Origin: Bacteroidales bacterium
Lineage (GTDB): Bacteria > Bacteroidota > Bacteroidia > Bacteroidales > JAAUTT01
Direction of reading: 5' to 3'
Assembly (NCBI GenBank): GCA_025361285.1
Contig: JANYAP010000019.1
Location: 1-61,418 of the forward strand
Length of the DNA: 61,418 nt
Below the pieces are notes generated by a model, which made no database searches, was not told where the DNA came from, and saw nothing but the letters and a program-made list of their open reading frames with translations. Below are positions 44,554 to 54,532 of this stretch, in pieces; the stretch's first letter is position 1; each line of letters starts with the position of its first letter. The position numbers and the translations under genes were made by a program.

Positions 44554-44783
44554 TTAATAGCTCTGCGTTTTTTAATTTTTTTCCACATCGATCTGTTTGC
44601 AGAGTTCGCTAAAGAATCTGCATCTATTTGTTTAGCAGTAGATTTCGCAGTTAGTTCTTTATATTTCAAATAATCAAGCATATTCTGCAATTCAGTCAAA
44701 TCAACATAGGATGGAAGTCGGACCAATATCTCTGAACTTGTTCTTTCAAGAATTATATTAGTTTTTTTGTAAAATTCACGATT
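44550..44783 (-). pseudogene. Probable cognate antitoxin remnant, overlapping the PIN start (ATGA)
   Basis: Minus strand reads NREFYKKTNIILERTSSEILVRLPSYVDLTELQNMLDYLKYKELTAKSTAKQIDADSLANSANRSMWKKIKKRRAIK*; no ATG/GTG/TTG at the expected start. Confidence 0.55.
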
Positions 44784-44941
44784 TTAAAAATCAAATTATG
44801 TTAATAAACAAAACTATTGTATCCTATTGAAAATACAGCTATTACAGCAATCCTAATTGTGGCCAACTTTCAGTTATAGGGAAGTTAGGAGAATAAAATG
44901 GTGTTTTTCAACGTGTTGCCCCCCTTTTATGCCATTTTACT

Positions 44942-45823
44942 TTAGTCGTTTGCTTCGTAGTAATAGGAATAGTCAATCCCTTTCATAAACATTTCGCGGT
45001 CGTTTATTTTGGTGGTGAGCGCATTTTCCAAAAGTGTTTTCAGAACACTACTTTTGGTTGGACTTAGCATCATTGCGTTCATGTAATCGTGCTTGCTTAT
45101 TTTACTCCAATCAACGCATTTTTCGAGGCGTTTTTTTAGTATCAAATCCAGCCATATTCTGGCGCTTCTGCCATTACCTTCCATAAAAGGATGTGCAATG
45201 TTCATTTCAACATATTTGTTTACAATTTCGTCAAATGTAGTTTCGGGCATTGCTTCTATTTGCTTTAATGTGTCGCCTAAAAAGCGCGATACGGCAAATT
45301 GAAAACCACCTTTTGAAATATTTTTTTGTCTTATTTGTCCAGCAAAATCATACAATCCGCCAAACAAATAAGCGTGTATTTGCTGCAAACCTTTAGATGT
45401 TCCAACTTCTATGCTGTTGATAAAAGTACTTTCAAACAGTGCATAGGCTTTTGTTTTGCTTTTCCCGTCAATGCTTTCATCGCTAAAAGTAAACCAATCA
45501 ATAAAACGATTTGCTTTTTTGCCCGGAAATTCTTTGCCTAAGGCAATAATGCCAGTATAATCCAACATATCAGTTAAATATCGTTTACCGTCTTTTGCTA
45601 GAAGTTTCAGTTGGGTAGTGGCACTACCCAACTCGATATTTTCTTTTTTCAGCTTCGCTTTAAGGTATTTCCAATAGTTGCGAGTTTTGGTGTAGTCGTC
45701 TTGGTCGGTAAGCAAAGCTACAATATCCAACACGCTAAACCACCACTTGGCGTTTTGCTCGTCCCAAACGGCTCGTACTTCGCGGTCGTCAAAAAAACGT
45801 ATGGATATTTTTGCATTACTCAT
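44942..45823 (-). CDS. Fic family protein with N-terminal BRO-N/antirepressor-like domain
   Basis: Fic motif [15 protein letters not shown]-terminal [32 protein letters not shown]. Confidence 0.85.
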   Translation of the reverse strand: MSNAKISIRFFDDREVRAVWDEQNAKWWFSVLDIVALLTDQDDYTKTRNYWKYLKAKLKKENIELGSATTQLKLLAKDGKRYLTDMLDYTGIIALGKEFPGKKANRFIDWFTFSDESIDGKSKTKAYALFESTFINSIEVGTSKGLQQIHAYLFGGLYDFAGQIRQKNISKGGFQFAVSRFLGDTLKQIEAMPETTFDEIVNKYVEMNIAHPFMEGNGRSARIWLDLILKKRLEKCVDWSKISKHDYMNAMMLSPTKSSVLKTLLENALTTKINDREMFMKGIDYSYYYEAND

Positions 45824-45911
45824 GCGTAAGAGTTAAAAAAAGTAAAAGCCCAAATTATCTTTATTTGCTATCTAGTAGATTTTCAAACCTTAATTGGCGT
45901 TATTAACAAAT

Positions 45912-46766
45912 CTATTTCAGGGCCTTCAGGCTTAAATCGAGGCTTTTTATTTGATGCGTTAAAGCGCCAACCGATATATAATCGACACCGCAAAGTGCAT
46001 AGGCGCGAAGGGTATTAATGGTAATGCCGCCCGACGATTCGGTTTCGTATCTACCAGCAATTAATGTAACTGCTTGACGCGTAGTTGGTAAGTCGAAATT
46101 ATCGAGCATAATACGGTGAATACCGCCTAAGCTCATAATTAATTCAATATCAGCAATATTTCGAGCTTCCACTTCAATTTTGAGATTTTTATTGTTCTGT
46201 TTTAGGTAAGTTTTAACCGAATTAACTGCGTTTTTAATGCCTCCAGCAAAATCGATATGGTTGTCCTTAATGAGTATCATGTCGTACAAGCCAATGCGGT
46301 GGTTTTCGCCTCCTCCAAGTTTTACTGCCAATTTGTCGAGAAGGCGCATTCCTGGCGTGGTTTTGCGAGTGTCTAAAACTTTGGTTTTTAGTCCGTTGAG
46401 CTTTTCAACATAAATATTTGTTTGGGTTGCAACACCACTCATTCGTTGCATTATGTTTAGCACCAATCGTTCGCATTGAAGAATGGTAAGAACTTTACCT
46501 TCCACTGTAAAGGCTATGTCGCCATATTTTACTCGGCTTCCATCGGTAATTAACTGATTGAATACAACTTGCGAATCGAACTTCTCGAAAATAAGTTTGG
46601 CAATTTCAATACCAGCAATTATACCGTCGTCTTTTACAATAAGTTGCGCTTTGCCAATAACTGTTGATGGAATTATTGCAAGCGAGGTGTGATCGCCATC
46701 GCCAACATCCTCTTTAATAGCGTTTTCAATAAACTGGTGAACAATAGGATTATCAGTTATTTTCAT
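45912..46766 (-). CDS. nadC: Carboxylating nicotinate-nucleotide diphosphorylase
   Basis: EDVGDGDHTSLAIIP, LDTRKTTPGMRLLDKLAVKLGGGENHRIGLYDMILIKDNH. Confidence 0.97.
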   Translation of the reverse strand: MKITDNPIVHQFIENAIKEDVGDGDHTSLAIIPSTVIGKAQLIVKDDGIIAGIEIAKLIFEKFDSQVVFNQLITDGSRVKYGDIAFTVEGKVLTILQCERLVLNIMQRMSGVATQTNIYVEKLNGLKTKVLDTRKTTPGMRLLDKLAVKLGGGENHRIGLYDMILIKDNHIDFAGGIKNAVNSVKTYLKQNNKNLKIEVEARNIADIELIMSLGGIHRIMLDNFDLPTTRQAVTLIAGRYETESSGGITINTLRAYALCGVDYISVGALTHQIKSLDLSLKALK

Positions 46767-47166
46767 CTTCTATTCGAAAATTGTGTATAGTCAATTCGTT
46801 GTTAATACCTTTCATTAAATAATAAACTCTATAACGCCCCTTAGTAGTTATAAGTGTGCCAATTACATACTTAGAGGCATCTTTTCCACCTTCGTGAAGC
46901 TTAATAAAACGATCTTGCGATGGTATATTTTGCCTAAAAAAGTCTTTTAAAATAAGCTCAACCTGAGGTTTGCTATAAACGCCTTCCTTATCGAGTATTA
47001 TTAGCTCGATGTTTGAGTTAAAATATTTAGCCAACTCTTTGGCATTGCCAGCTTTAATAGCATTTATAATACCATCGTTTATATTTACTTGCTGAGAGAA
47101 ACCAGCGTGTAATTGTAAAAAAACAAAGACCAATAGTATCGATAATGTACGTTTTGCAGTTTTCAT
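46753..47166 (-). CDS. DUF4783-like secreted protein
   Basis: Signal peptide; INDGIINAIKAGNAKELAKYFNSNIELIILDKEGVYSKPQVELILKDFF; overlaps the nadC start. Confidence 0.75.
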   Translation of the reverse strand: MKTAKRTLSILLVFVFLQLHAGFSQQVNINDGIINAIKAGNAKELAKYFNSNIELIILDKEGVYSKPQVELILKDFFRQNIPSQDRFIKLHEGGKDASKYVIGTLITTKGRYRVYYLMKGINNELTIHNFRIEDENN

Positions 47167-47294
47167 TACGTTCTAAATTTTAATGGTTATGAACTAACAA
47201 GCAAAAACTAAACCACAAATTAAATCATTTTTTCTGTGGGAGAACTAATAAAACAAAATAGCTTAGTAAATTTAGCCATTTAAAATTATAAATT

Positions 47295-47765
47295 GTGAAG
47301 GTTTGTTTTTTATTATTGGGTAAAACTACCGAGGCTTATTTGCGCGAAGGTATTGGGATTTTCGAAAAGCGGGTTAAAAATTATCTTACTTTCGATTTAA
47401 AAATACTTCCCGAGCTTCGTAATACTGCTAATTTAAGCTTCGAGCAGCAGAAAAGTATGGAAGGAAAGCTAATTTTGGCAGCTATTGAACCTTCCGATTG
47501 GGTTGTGTTGCTCGATGAAGCGGGTTTAGAGATGAGTTCGGTTGAGTTTTCGAAATACATACAACGCTCTATGCTTCAGAGCCGAAAGAGTATTGTGTTT
47601 GTTATTGGCGGCCCATACGGGTTTGCAAAAGAGGTGTACGATAGAGCCAACGAAAAAATGGCTTTATCGAAAATGACTTTTTCGCACCAAATGGTTCGTT
47701 TGGTATTTTTAGAACAGCTGTACCGAGCAATGACAATACTTAAGAGCGAGCCTTATCATCATTAA
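47295..47765 (+). CDS. rlmH: 23S rRNA (pseudouridine1915-N3)-methyltransferase
   Basis: FVIGGPYGFAKEVYDRANEKMALSKMTFSHQMVRLVFLEQLYRAMTILKSEPYHH. Confidence 0.97.
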   Translation: MKVCFLLLGKTTEAYLREGIGIFEKRVKNYLTFDLKILPELRNTANLSFEQQKSMEGKLILAAIEPSDWVVLLDEAGLEMSSVEFSKYIQRSMLQSRKSIVFVIGGPYGFAKEVYDRANEKMALSKMTFSHQMVRLVFLEQLYRAMTILKSEPYHH

Positions 47766-47777
47766 TTTACCAACGGC

Positions 47778-50700
47778 ATGAATGTAAAACCGAGTTTGAA
47801 GTATCTGCTTATTGCTTTAACAATTCTGTTGTTTGGTAAATTAACCGAGCAAAATATTTTATTTCCACGGTTCAACCAATCGTATGCGCAACGGTTTCAG
47901 AAAGTGTTTAGCTATAAGGAAAAGGAATTAAACCAGATACTTTTACAATGCACCGATTCGGTAAGAGGTTATCATAGAAATAGAACAAGTGAGCTTGGTC
48001 TTTCGAAATATGTTGGATTGCTCGAAAGTAAAGGCTTAGCGATATTTATTTATGAGAACGATAGCTTGAGGTTTTGGTCGGATAATACCATTCCAATTGC
48101 CAATGAATATTCGAAATGCGGCATAGATACCTCGTTTATTTATTTGCGAAACGCATGGTATGTGCCAATGACTAAGAAGCTTAACAGTGTTGTGGTTGTT
48201 GGGCTTATTCAAATTAAGCAAGTGTATCAGTTTGAAAATAAGTTTCTTATAAACGAATTTCAACCCGATTTTCATTTCCCTGCAACGGTAAAAATATCGT
48301 CGAAAATATTGCCAGCAAGCTTTCCGATTGTTAACTCGAAGCAGAAATTTGTATTTTCGTTAGTGTTCGATAGCGGTGCGCATCATTCACTATATCAATC
48401 GTATATACCATCGTGGTGCTACTTTATTGTTATATTGTTTCTTATATGGTTTTTTTATGAGTTAATAAAATCAATATCAAATACATACATTCGAAATGTG
48501 GCAATTGTTGTTTTAGCATTAGGGCTTCTGTGGGTTAAGTATGCGATGCTTCAAAATCATTTTCCACAAGTTTTTTATGAGTTGGACCTGTTCCGACCGT
48601 TTATTTTTGGTACACATGGCATACTGCCATCATTAGGCGATATGCTAATATGGTCGATATTAATATTTTCCATCGTTTTTATTTTTTATAAGGAATTTTC
48701 GGTGCCCGAGTCCAACATGCGGAATGTTAGGAATTGGAAAGTTTATGTATTTCTGGTACTGCATCTTATAGCCGTGTTATGCGCGTTTTTGGGCATTTTT
48801 TCGCTTGTAAAAAGCATTATTCTAAATTCTACTATATCGTTCGAAGTTAGTAAGTTACTGCTGTTCGACACGTATAGTCTTATAGGATATGTTATTATAA
48901 TGCTGCTTTTTGCATCGTTTATGTTTTATTTCGATAAAGTTTTGTTGCTTTTTCAAAACCAGATTTCGTTTCTTAGTTTTAATATTATCTTCCTGATAGT
49001 TAGTATTGTTTTAACCATAATTTTTTATATAATTGGTATTGAGGTACATCTTGTATCTGTTGTTTTTGTAATTATTTTGGGGATAAGTATTAGTTACGTA
49101 AGCTACAAATTATCAACTATTTATAGATATTCGACATTTATATATTTAGTACTGCTTTTCGCAGTTTATACAGTTATAGTGGTTTCGGAATTTTCGAAGC
49201 TTAAGAACTTGAATAACAAGAAAGTACTTATTACTAATTTGGCTAACGAGCACGATGCGGTGGCCGAATTTAAACTTAGAGATGAAATAAACGATAGGCT
49301 TACAGCCGACACTGTACTTAGTAAGTATGTGTTTAATAGAGAAATAGATAATATTGAAACACATTTAAAAAACCGATATTTTAATACGTATTTCGATAAA
49401 TACAACCTTCAAAACATAACTATTTGTAATTCAGCCGATAGTGTTTTTTTATCGGACAACACACAGCAGCATTGCTATTCGTTTTTTAAATCGTTGATTA
49501 CCGAAAAGCAAACCCTTCCAGAAACTAACTTCTATAATATTGATAATTACAATGGTAGAATTAGCTATTTAGGGCATTTCGTGTTTAATTCTAAAAAGTT
49601 TAAGTTGCCCGTTTCGCTGTATATCGAACTGGAGTCGAAACTTATTAGCGAAGAGCTGGGATACCCAGAATTATTGCTCGATAGCCGATTTTCGTACCGC
49701 TCGAAACTTATCGATTATTCTTACGCCAAATATTATAATGGAAACCTTGTATCTCAATATGGGTTATATCCTTACAATATTTCTTCTAAAGTTTTCAATA
49801 CCGAAAATGTCGATTTTGTTACAATTAAGCTCGATGCGTTCGATCACATGTTGTATCGTATTGATAATAATACTATTATCGTATTAAGTTCGCCCACGGT
49901 AACACTGCTCGATTTGCTAATATCATTCTCTTACACTTTTGCAGTTTATTTTCTGGTGTTAACACTTGTTATTCTGTTAATTAACCTTCCTGTATTCAAG
50001 AATAACTTTCATCCTAACTTTAAGAATAAGATTCAATATTCTATGATGTCGGTTATGTTCCTGTCGCTTATACTAATAGGTGGCGGAACATTGTACTTTA
50101 ATATTAAGCAATATTATTCGAAACATTACGAGGCACTTGGCGAAAAAATGCAATCGATTTATATCGAGATGCTTCATAAAATGGGGCAGGAAAAGAAGAT
50201 TGATAATACTTGGAAGTCGAATTCGAACGAAAGCCTAAACGAAATTTTGATTAACCTTTCCAATATATTTTATATCGATATTAATATGTACGATACCAAT
50301 GGCAGTATTATAGCTACTTCCCGACCAGAAGTTTTTGGTAAAGGGCTTATTGGTAACAAAATTAACATGAAAGCTTACAATGCGTTGGCTATCGAAATGA
50401 AGCCTAAAGTTATTCATAATGAACAAATTGGACATTTAAGTTATATTTCGGCGTATGTTCCGTTTAAAAATTCCGATAATAAGTTACTCGCTTATCTTAA
50501 TTTACCCTATTTTACTAGGCAGGAAGTATTGTCTCGCGAAATATCGACTATGATTGTTACAGTTGCAAACGTTTATGTACTGTTTTTGTTATTAACGTTT
50601 CTTATCGCTATGTTTTTGTCGAGGAAAATTACTTTGCCGTTGCGAATTATTCAATTGAAATTCAGCGAGATAAAGCTTGGGCAGAAATACGAAAAAATTA

Positions 50701-51476
50701 ATTACGTAAGTAACGACGAAATAGGAGGTTTGGTAAACGAGTACAATCGTATGGTTTCGGAGCTTGAGAAAAGTGTGGAACTGCTTGCAAAATCGGAGCG
50801 TGAATCGGCATGGAGGGAAATGGCCAAGCAAATAGCTCACGAAATTAATAACCCTCTAACTCCCATGAGACTTAGTGTACAGCATCTTCAACGTGCGTGG
50901 GCCGACAAAAGCGAGAGATTCGACGAGTTTATGAATCGAATTTCAAAAACGCTTATCGATGAGATTGATAATTTGTCGTCGATAGCATCGGAATTTTCGA
51001 ATTTTGCAAAAATGCCAACTGCCAATAACCAACAAATCAATCTGATAGCTAAGATAGAGAATGTAGCTAATCTGTTTATCAATACCGATGTAATGTTTAC
51101 TATTAATAGTAGTAAGCATACCGAAGTTGCTGTTTTTGCCGATAAAGAGCAGATATCCAGAGTATTTATTAACCTTTTCAAAAATGCAATACAATCGGTC
51201 GATAAGGATGTTTCACCATCGATAGTTATTGATATTCAAATAGATGAATCGTTTGTAATTGTTTCGGTAAAGGATAATGGTAAAGGAATACCAAAAGAAA
51301 TGCGCGACAAGCTATTTAGGCCTAATTTTACAACAAAAACTAGCGGTATGGGATTGGGGTTGGCAATGGTTAAAAACATTGTAGAAAGCTCAGGCGGTGC
51401 AATTACTTGCGTAACCGAAATAGGTAAAGGAACAACATTTTTAATACGACTACCTGTTTATCAAATAATTGAGTGA
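47778..51476 (+). CDS. Large multi-TM sensor histidine kinase (NtrY-like, HAMP-HisKA-HATPase)
   Basis: IAHEINNPLTPMRLSVQHLQRAW; VKDNGKGIPKEMRDKLFRPNFTTKTSGMGLGLAMVKNIVE; many TM helices. Confidence 0.92.
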   Translation: MNVKPSLKYLLIALTILLFGKLTEQNILFPRFNQSYAQRFQKVFSYKEKELNQILLQCTDSVRGYHRNRTSELGLSKYVGLLESKGLAIFIYENDSLRFWSDNTIPIANEYSKCGIDTSFIYLRNAWYVPMTKKLNSVVVVGLIQIKQVYQFENKFLINEFQPDFHFPATVKISSKILPASFPIVNSKQKFVFSLVFDSGAHHSLYQSYIPSWCYFIVILFLIWFFYELIKSISNTYIRNVAIVVLALGLLWVKYAMLQNHFPQVFYELDLFRPFIFGTHGILPSLGDMLIWSILIFSIVFIFYKEFSVPESNMRNVRNWKVYVFLVLHLIAVLCAFLGIFSLVKSIILNSTISFEVSKLLLFDTYSLIGYVIIMLLFASFMFYFDKVLLLFQNQISFLSFNIIFLIVSIVLTIIFYIIGIEVHLVSVVFVIILGISISYVSYKLSTIYRYSTFIYLVLLFAVYTVIVVSEFSKLKNLNNKKVLITNLANEHDAVAEFKLRDEINDRLTADTVLSKYVFNREIDNIETHLKNRYFNTYFDKYNLQNITICNSADSVFLSDNTQQHCYSFFKSLITEKQTLPETNFYNIDNYNGRISYLGHFVFNSKKFKLPVSLYIELESKLISEELGYPELLLDSRFSYRSKLIDYSYAKYYNGNLVSQYGLYPYNISSKVFNTENVDFVTIKLDAFDHMLYRIDNNTIIVLSSPTVTLLDLLISFSYTFAVYFLVLTLVILLINLPVFKNNFHPNFKNKIQYSMMSVMFLSLILIGGGTLYFNIKQYYSKHYEALGEKMQSIYIEMLHKMGQEKKIDNTWKSNSNESLNEILINLSNIFYIDINMYDTNGSIIATSRPEVFGKGLIGNKINMKAYNALAIEMKPKVIHNEQIGHLSYISAYVPFKNSDNKLLAYLNLPYFTRQEVLSREISTMIVTVANVYVLFLLLTFLIAMFLSRKITLPLRIIQLKFSEIKLGQKYEKINYVSNDEIGGLVNEYNRMVSELEKSVELLAKSERESAWREMAKQIAHEINNPLTPMRLSVQHLQRAWADKSERFDEFMNRISKTLIDEIDNLSSIASEFSNFAKMPTANNQQINLIAKIENVANLFINTDVMFTINSSKHTEVAVFADKEQISRVFINLFKNAIQSVDKDVSPSIVIDIQIDESFVIVSVKDNGKGIPKEMRDKLFRPNFTTKTSGMGLGLAMVKNIVESSGGAITCVTEIGKGTTFLIRLPVYQIIE

Positions 51477-51525
51477 TACAAGTTAGGTATTGCAGACTAC
51501 TTAATAATCTATTTATTAGCTGTTG

Positions 51526-52236
51526 TTATTTCTTCTTTTTCGATGTTTTATCCTCTTGTAACATTTTTTTATGTCCGTCTTTCAACTCTTTTTTTACTTC
51601 GGAAAGTTGCCTCTCTTGCGGTAAATTTTCTGGGTTCTTGCCTACGTTATTTTGAATAATACCGCTTACTTCTTTGCCTACTTGAGAGTGAGTTTGTTCT
51701 AAATCAGGTTGACCAGATATTTTTTTGTTTTTAATTCGTTCTTCTGTTTGTGTTACTCTAAATAAATTTGCCGCCAACTCTGTACGACCCATATAATCCA
51801 TAAGTTTCCCCTTTTTTTCACCATGTTTATTCTCGAGTTTCCATGATGGCATATTATACATACTTATGTACCCAGCATTTTGAAATTTAGCAAAATACGA
51901 CTGCGCTATCGCAACCTCAACCTTTTTAGGATTACCATTCATTACAGCTATATAGCATGCAAACCTCGATAATTTAAAATCTTGAAAAATACGTCCTTCA
52001 ATTTCTCTTTGCTGCGCTATAATATTTTCACAATGAGGAATCCCTAACGATACAAACGCTTTTGTAGCCCTATCCAATACACTTTGAAATGATTTCATGT
52101 CATTGTAGCCAAGCATTGCCATTAAATCAGATGCCCACCAAAATGTCAAACCATTTTTATTTTTAAAATCTTCAAATGATAACGCCCTATTATTAGTGTT
52201 TTGTACTCGTCCATAAATAGTAATTTCGAATGCCAA
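51526..52236 (-). CDS. DinD-like / BRO-N family protein
   Basis: GLTFWWASDLMAMLGYNDMKSFQSVLDRATKAFVSLGI; KLSRFACYIAVMNGNPKKVEVAIAQSYFA; TELAANLFRVTQTEERI. Confidence 0.75.
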   Translation of the reverse strand: MAFEITIYGRVQNTNNRALSFEDFKNKNGLTFWWASDLMAMLGYNDMKSFQSVLDRATKAFVSLGIPHCENIIAQQREIEGRIFQDFKLSRFACYIAVMNGNPKKVEVAIAQSYFAKFQNAGYISMYNMPSWKLENKHGEKKGKLMDYMGRTELAANLFRVTQTEERIKNKKISGQPDLEQTHSQVGKEVSGIIQNNVGKNPENLPQERQLSEVKKELKDGHKKMLQEDKTSKKKK

Positions 52237-52474
52237 AAATACAAAAAGAATGTCCGAAAAGGAATTTTAAAAATTATTTTTGTTGAAAATCTAGGTTATC
52301 AATCTTCGTTTTGGATTATAGGTTTTAATTGCAATAGCATGCTGCAACAAAATACTCAATTGTAAGAAATTGTAAAAAAACTTTTTTAAACAGTTGGATT
52401 TTTGTAATGTTGTACTCCAATAAAAAAACAGTTTTATTGTGTAAAGTACTGATTTTTAACTTAAAACATTTATT

Positions 52475-54019
52475 ATGCCACTAAAAAACAAAATTCTGGA
52501 ACTTCAAAAACGTAGAGAACTTGTTCAGCAAGGAGGTGGAGAAAAAGCCATCGAAAAGCAAATTGCAATGGGCAAACTCACAGCTCGTGAGCGTATTACA
52601 TCCATTGTTGATAAGGACTCTTTTAACGAATACGACCTGTTCGTTGAACACGATGCCAGAGATTTTGATATGGACAAAGTAACATTAGCTGGCGATGGTG
52701 TGATTACTGGAACAGGAACCATTTACGGACAGCCAATTGGTATTTATGCTCAAGACTTTACAGTTGCTGGTGGCTCGCTGGGTTCGATGCATGCTCGTAA
52801 GATAACCAAGATCATGGATCACACCCTTAAAATGAAAATGCCTCTAATAGGTATAAACGACTCAGGTGGAGCGCGTATTCAGGAAGGCGTTAACTCGCTA
52901 GCAGGGTATGGCGAAATATTTTTTCGTAACACACTGTCATCGGGGGTTATACCGCAAATATCGGTAATACTGGGTCCATGTGCTGGCGGCGCTGTTTATT
53001 CGCCAGCATTAACCGACTTCGTGTTTGTGGTCGATAAAATTTCGAAAATGTTTATTACAGGTCCCGAAGTAATAAAAAGTGTTTTAGGCGAAGAAATTAG
53101 TCAGGAAGATTTGGGTGGAGCAAAGGTACACAGTGCAATTACGGGTAATGCTCATTTTTATGCCGAATCGGAGTTGGAATGTTTCGAGCAGATAACTAAG
53201 TTGTTGAGTTTCATTCCTTGGAATAACATTAAAAAGGCAACCAAGATTGAGCCGAAACTGCCGAACACAAAGTTGAAAATCGATAAAATTATACCCGAAG
53301 ATGCTAAACAACCTTACGACGTTCGCGATGTAATTAAGTGTATTACCGATGAATCGGATTTCTTTGAAGTTCAGGAATACTGGGCGGCCAATGCTGTAAT
53401 AGGTTTTGGGCGCATAGGTGGCGAGACAGTTGGGTTTGTTTGTAACCAACCACTTGTATTAGCTGGTGTTCTCGATTGCGACTCGTCCGACAAAATGGCA
53501 CGTTTTATTCGCTACTGCGATGCGTTTAATATTCCTATCGTAACATTAGTCGATCTACCAGGTTATCTTCCAGGTGTGGATCAGGAGCACGCTGGTGTAA
53601 TTCGTCACGGAGCTAAAATACTTTATTCTTACAGCGAGGCAACTGTTCCGAAAGTAACACTTATTCTTCGCAAAGCTTATGGAGGCGGTTATATTGCAAT
53701 GGGTTCGCGCCATTTACGTGCCGACTTTGTATTTGCTTGGCCAACTGCCGAAATTGCTGTTATGGGCCCCGAAGGTGCTGCAAACATTATCTTCCGCAAG
53801 GAAATTATAGCTGCCGAAGATCCGGAAGCAATGCGTAAACAAAAAGTTCAAGAATATAAAGAGAAGTTTGCTAACCCTTATGTAGCTGCATCTAAAGGTT
53901 ATATCGATGCTGTTATTGAACCGCATGAAACCCGTTCGAGAGTTATTCATGCACTTGAGGTTTCCACATACAAAGATGCTGGAATGCCTAAAAAGAAACA
54001 TGGAGTTCCTCCGTTCTAA
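52475..54019 (+). CDS. Acyl-CoA carboxylase beta subunit (carboxyltransferase; propionyl/methylmalonyl-CoA type)
   Basis: GKLTARERI, INDSGGARIQEGV, GPCAGGAVYSPALTDF, LVDLPGYLPGVDQEHAGVIRHGAK. Confidence 0.95.
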   Translation: MPLKNKILELQKRRELVQQGGGEKAIEKQIAMGKLTARERITSIVDKDSFNEYDLFVEHDARDFDMDKVTLAGDGVITGTGTIYGQPIGIYAQDFTVAGGSLGSMHARKITKIMDHTLKMKMPLIGINDSGGARIQEGVNSLAGYGEIFFRNTLSSGVIPQISVILGPCAGGAVYSPALTDFVFVVDKISKMFITGPEVIKSVLGEEISQEDLGGAKVHSAITGNAHFYAESELECFEQITKLLSFIPWNNIKKATKIEPKLPNTKLKIDKIIPEDAKQPYDVRDVIKCITDESDFFEVQEYWAANAVIGFGRIGGETVGFVCNQPLVLAGVLDCDSSDKMARFIRYCDAFNIPIVTLVDLPGYLPGVDQEHAGVIRHGAKILYSYSEATVPKVTLILRKAYGGGYIAMGSRHLRADFVFAWPTAEIAVMGPEGAANIIFRKEIIAAEDPEAMRKQKVQEYKEKFANPYVAASKGYIDAVIEPHETRSRVIHALEVSTYKDAGMPKKKHGVPPF

Positions 54020-54084
54020 GAAGCATTGTTTCAATTATATAGTGCTTTGAATTAATATAACATATTAGTAGAACTAAAAAGTGT

Positions 54085-54429
54085 ATGACAATGCAGACAA
54101 AAAAAGCTGACGGAGACGAAAAGCCTAAATTTCAGTCGTTTACTGTTGACGAAACAACGTATCAAACCCTGTTAACGCCATCATTCGAAAAGCGTAAAAA
54201 TTGGGTAAAGCCCGATGAGAAAAAGATTCTTTCATCGTTACCAGGCACAGCCATACAAGTAAACGTTAAAAAAGGCGATAAAGTTAAGGTTGGGCAAACA
54301 GTTCTTATTTTCGAAGCAATGAAAATGATGAATACTGTAACTGCCTATCAGGATGGCGTTATTAAGGATATTTACGTTAAACCAGGCGACAAATTTTCGA
54401 AAAATCATTTGATTTTCGAATTCGAATAA
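54085..54429 (+). CDS. Biotin carboxyl carrier (biotinyl domain) protein
   Basis: IFEAMKMMNTVTAYQDGVIKDIYVKPGD. Confidence 0.92.
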   Translation: MTMQTKKADGDEKPKFQSFTVDETTYQTLLTPSFEKRKNWVKPDEKKILSSLPGTAIQVNVKKGDKVKVGQTVLIFEAMKMMNTVTAYQDGVIKDIYVKPGDKFSKNHLIFEFE

Positions 54430-54452
54430 AGTAAAGAACAATTAATACGAGA

Positions 54453-54484
54453 GGGTGGGATACAAAAATATCTCGCCCTTTTGT
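54453..54484 (+). terminator. Probable intrinsic terminator
   Basis: GGGTGGGATA-caaaaa-TATCTCGCCCTTTT, pairing with two G-U wobbles. Confidence 0.6.
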
Positions 54485-54532
54485 TGTTTATATATGTTAA
54501 TTGTTTAATAAACAAGTATATAACTTAACTTT

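Noticed and set aside
44894-44939. 8-bp inverted repeat (TAAAATGG...CCATTTTA) at the 3' end of the Fic gene
   Set aside because: Short arms, A/T-rich, long loop; could easily be chance and is not a convincing terminator.
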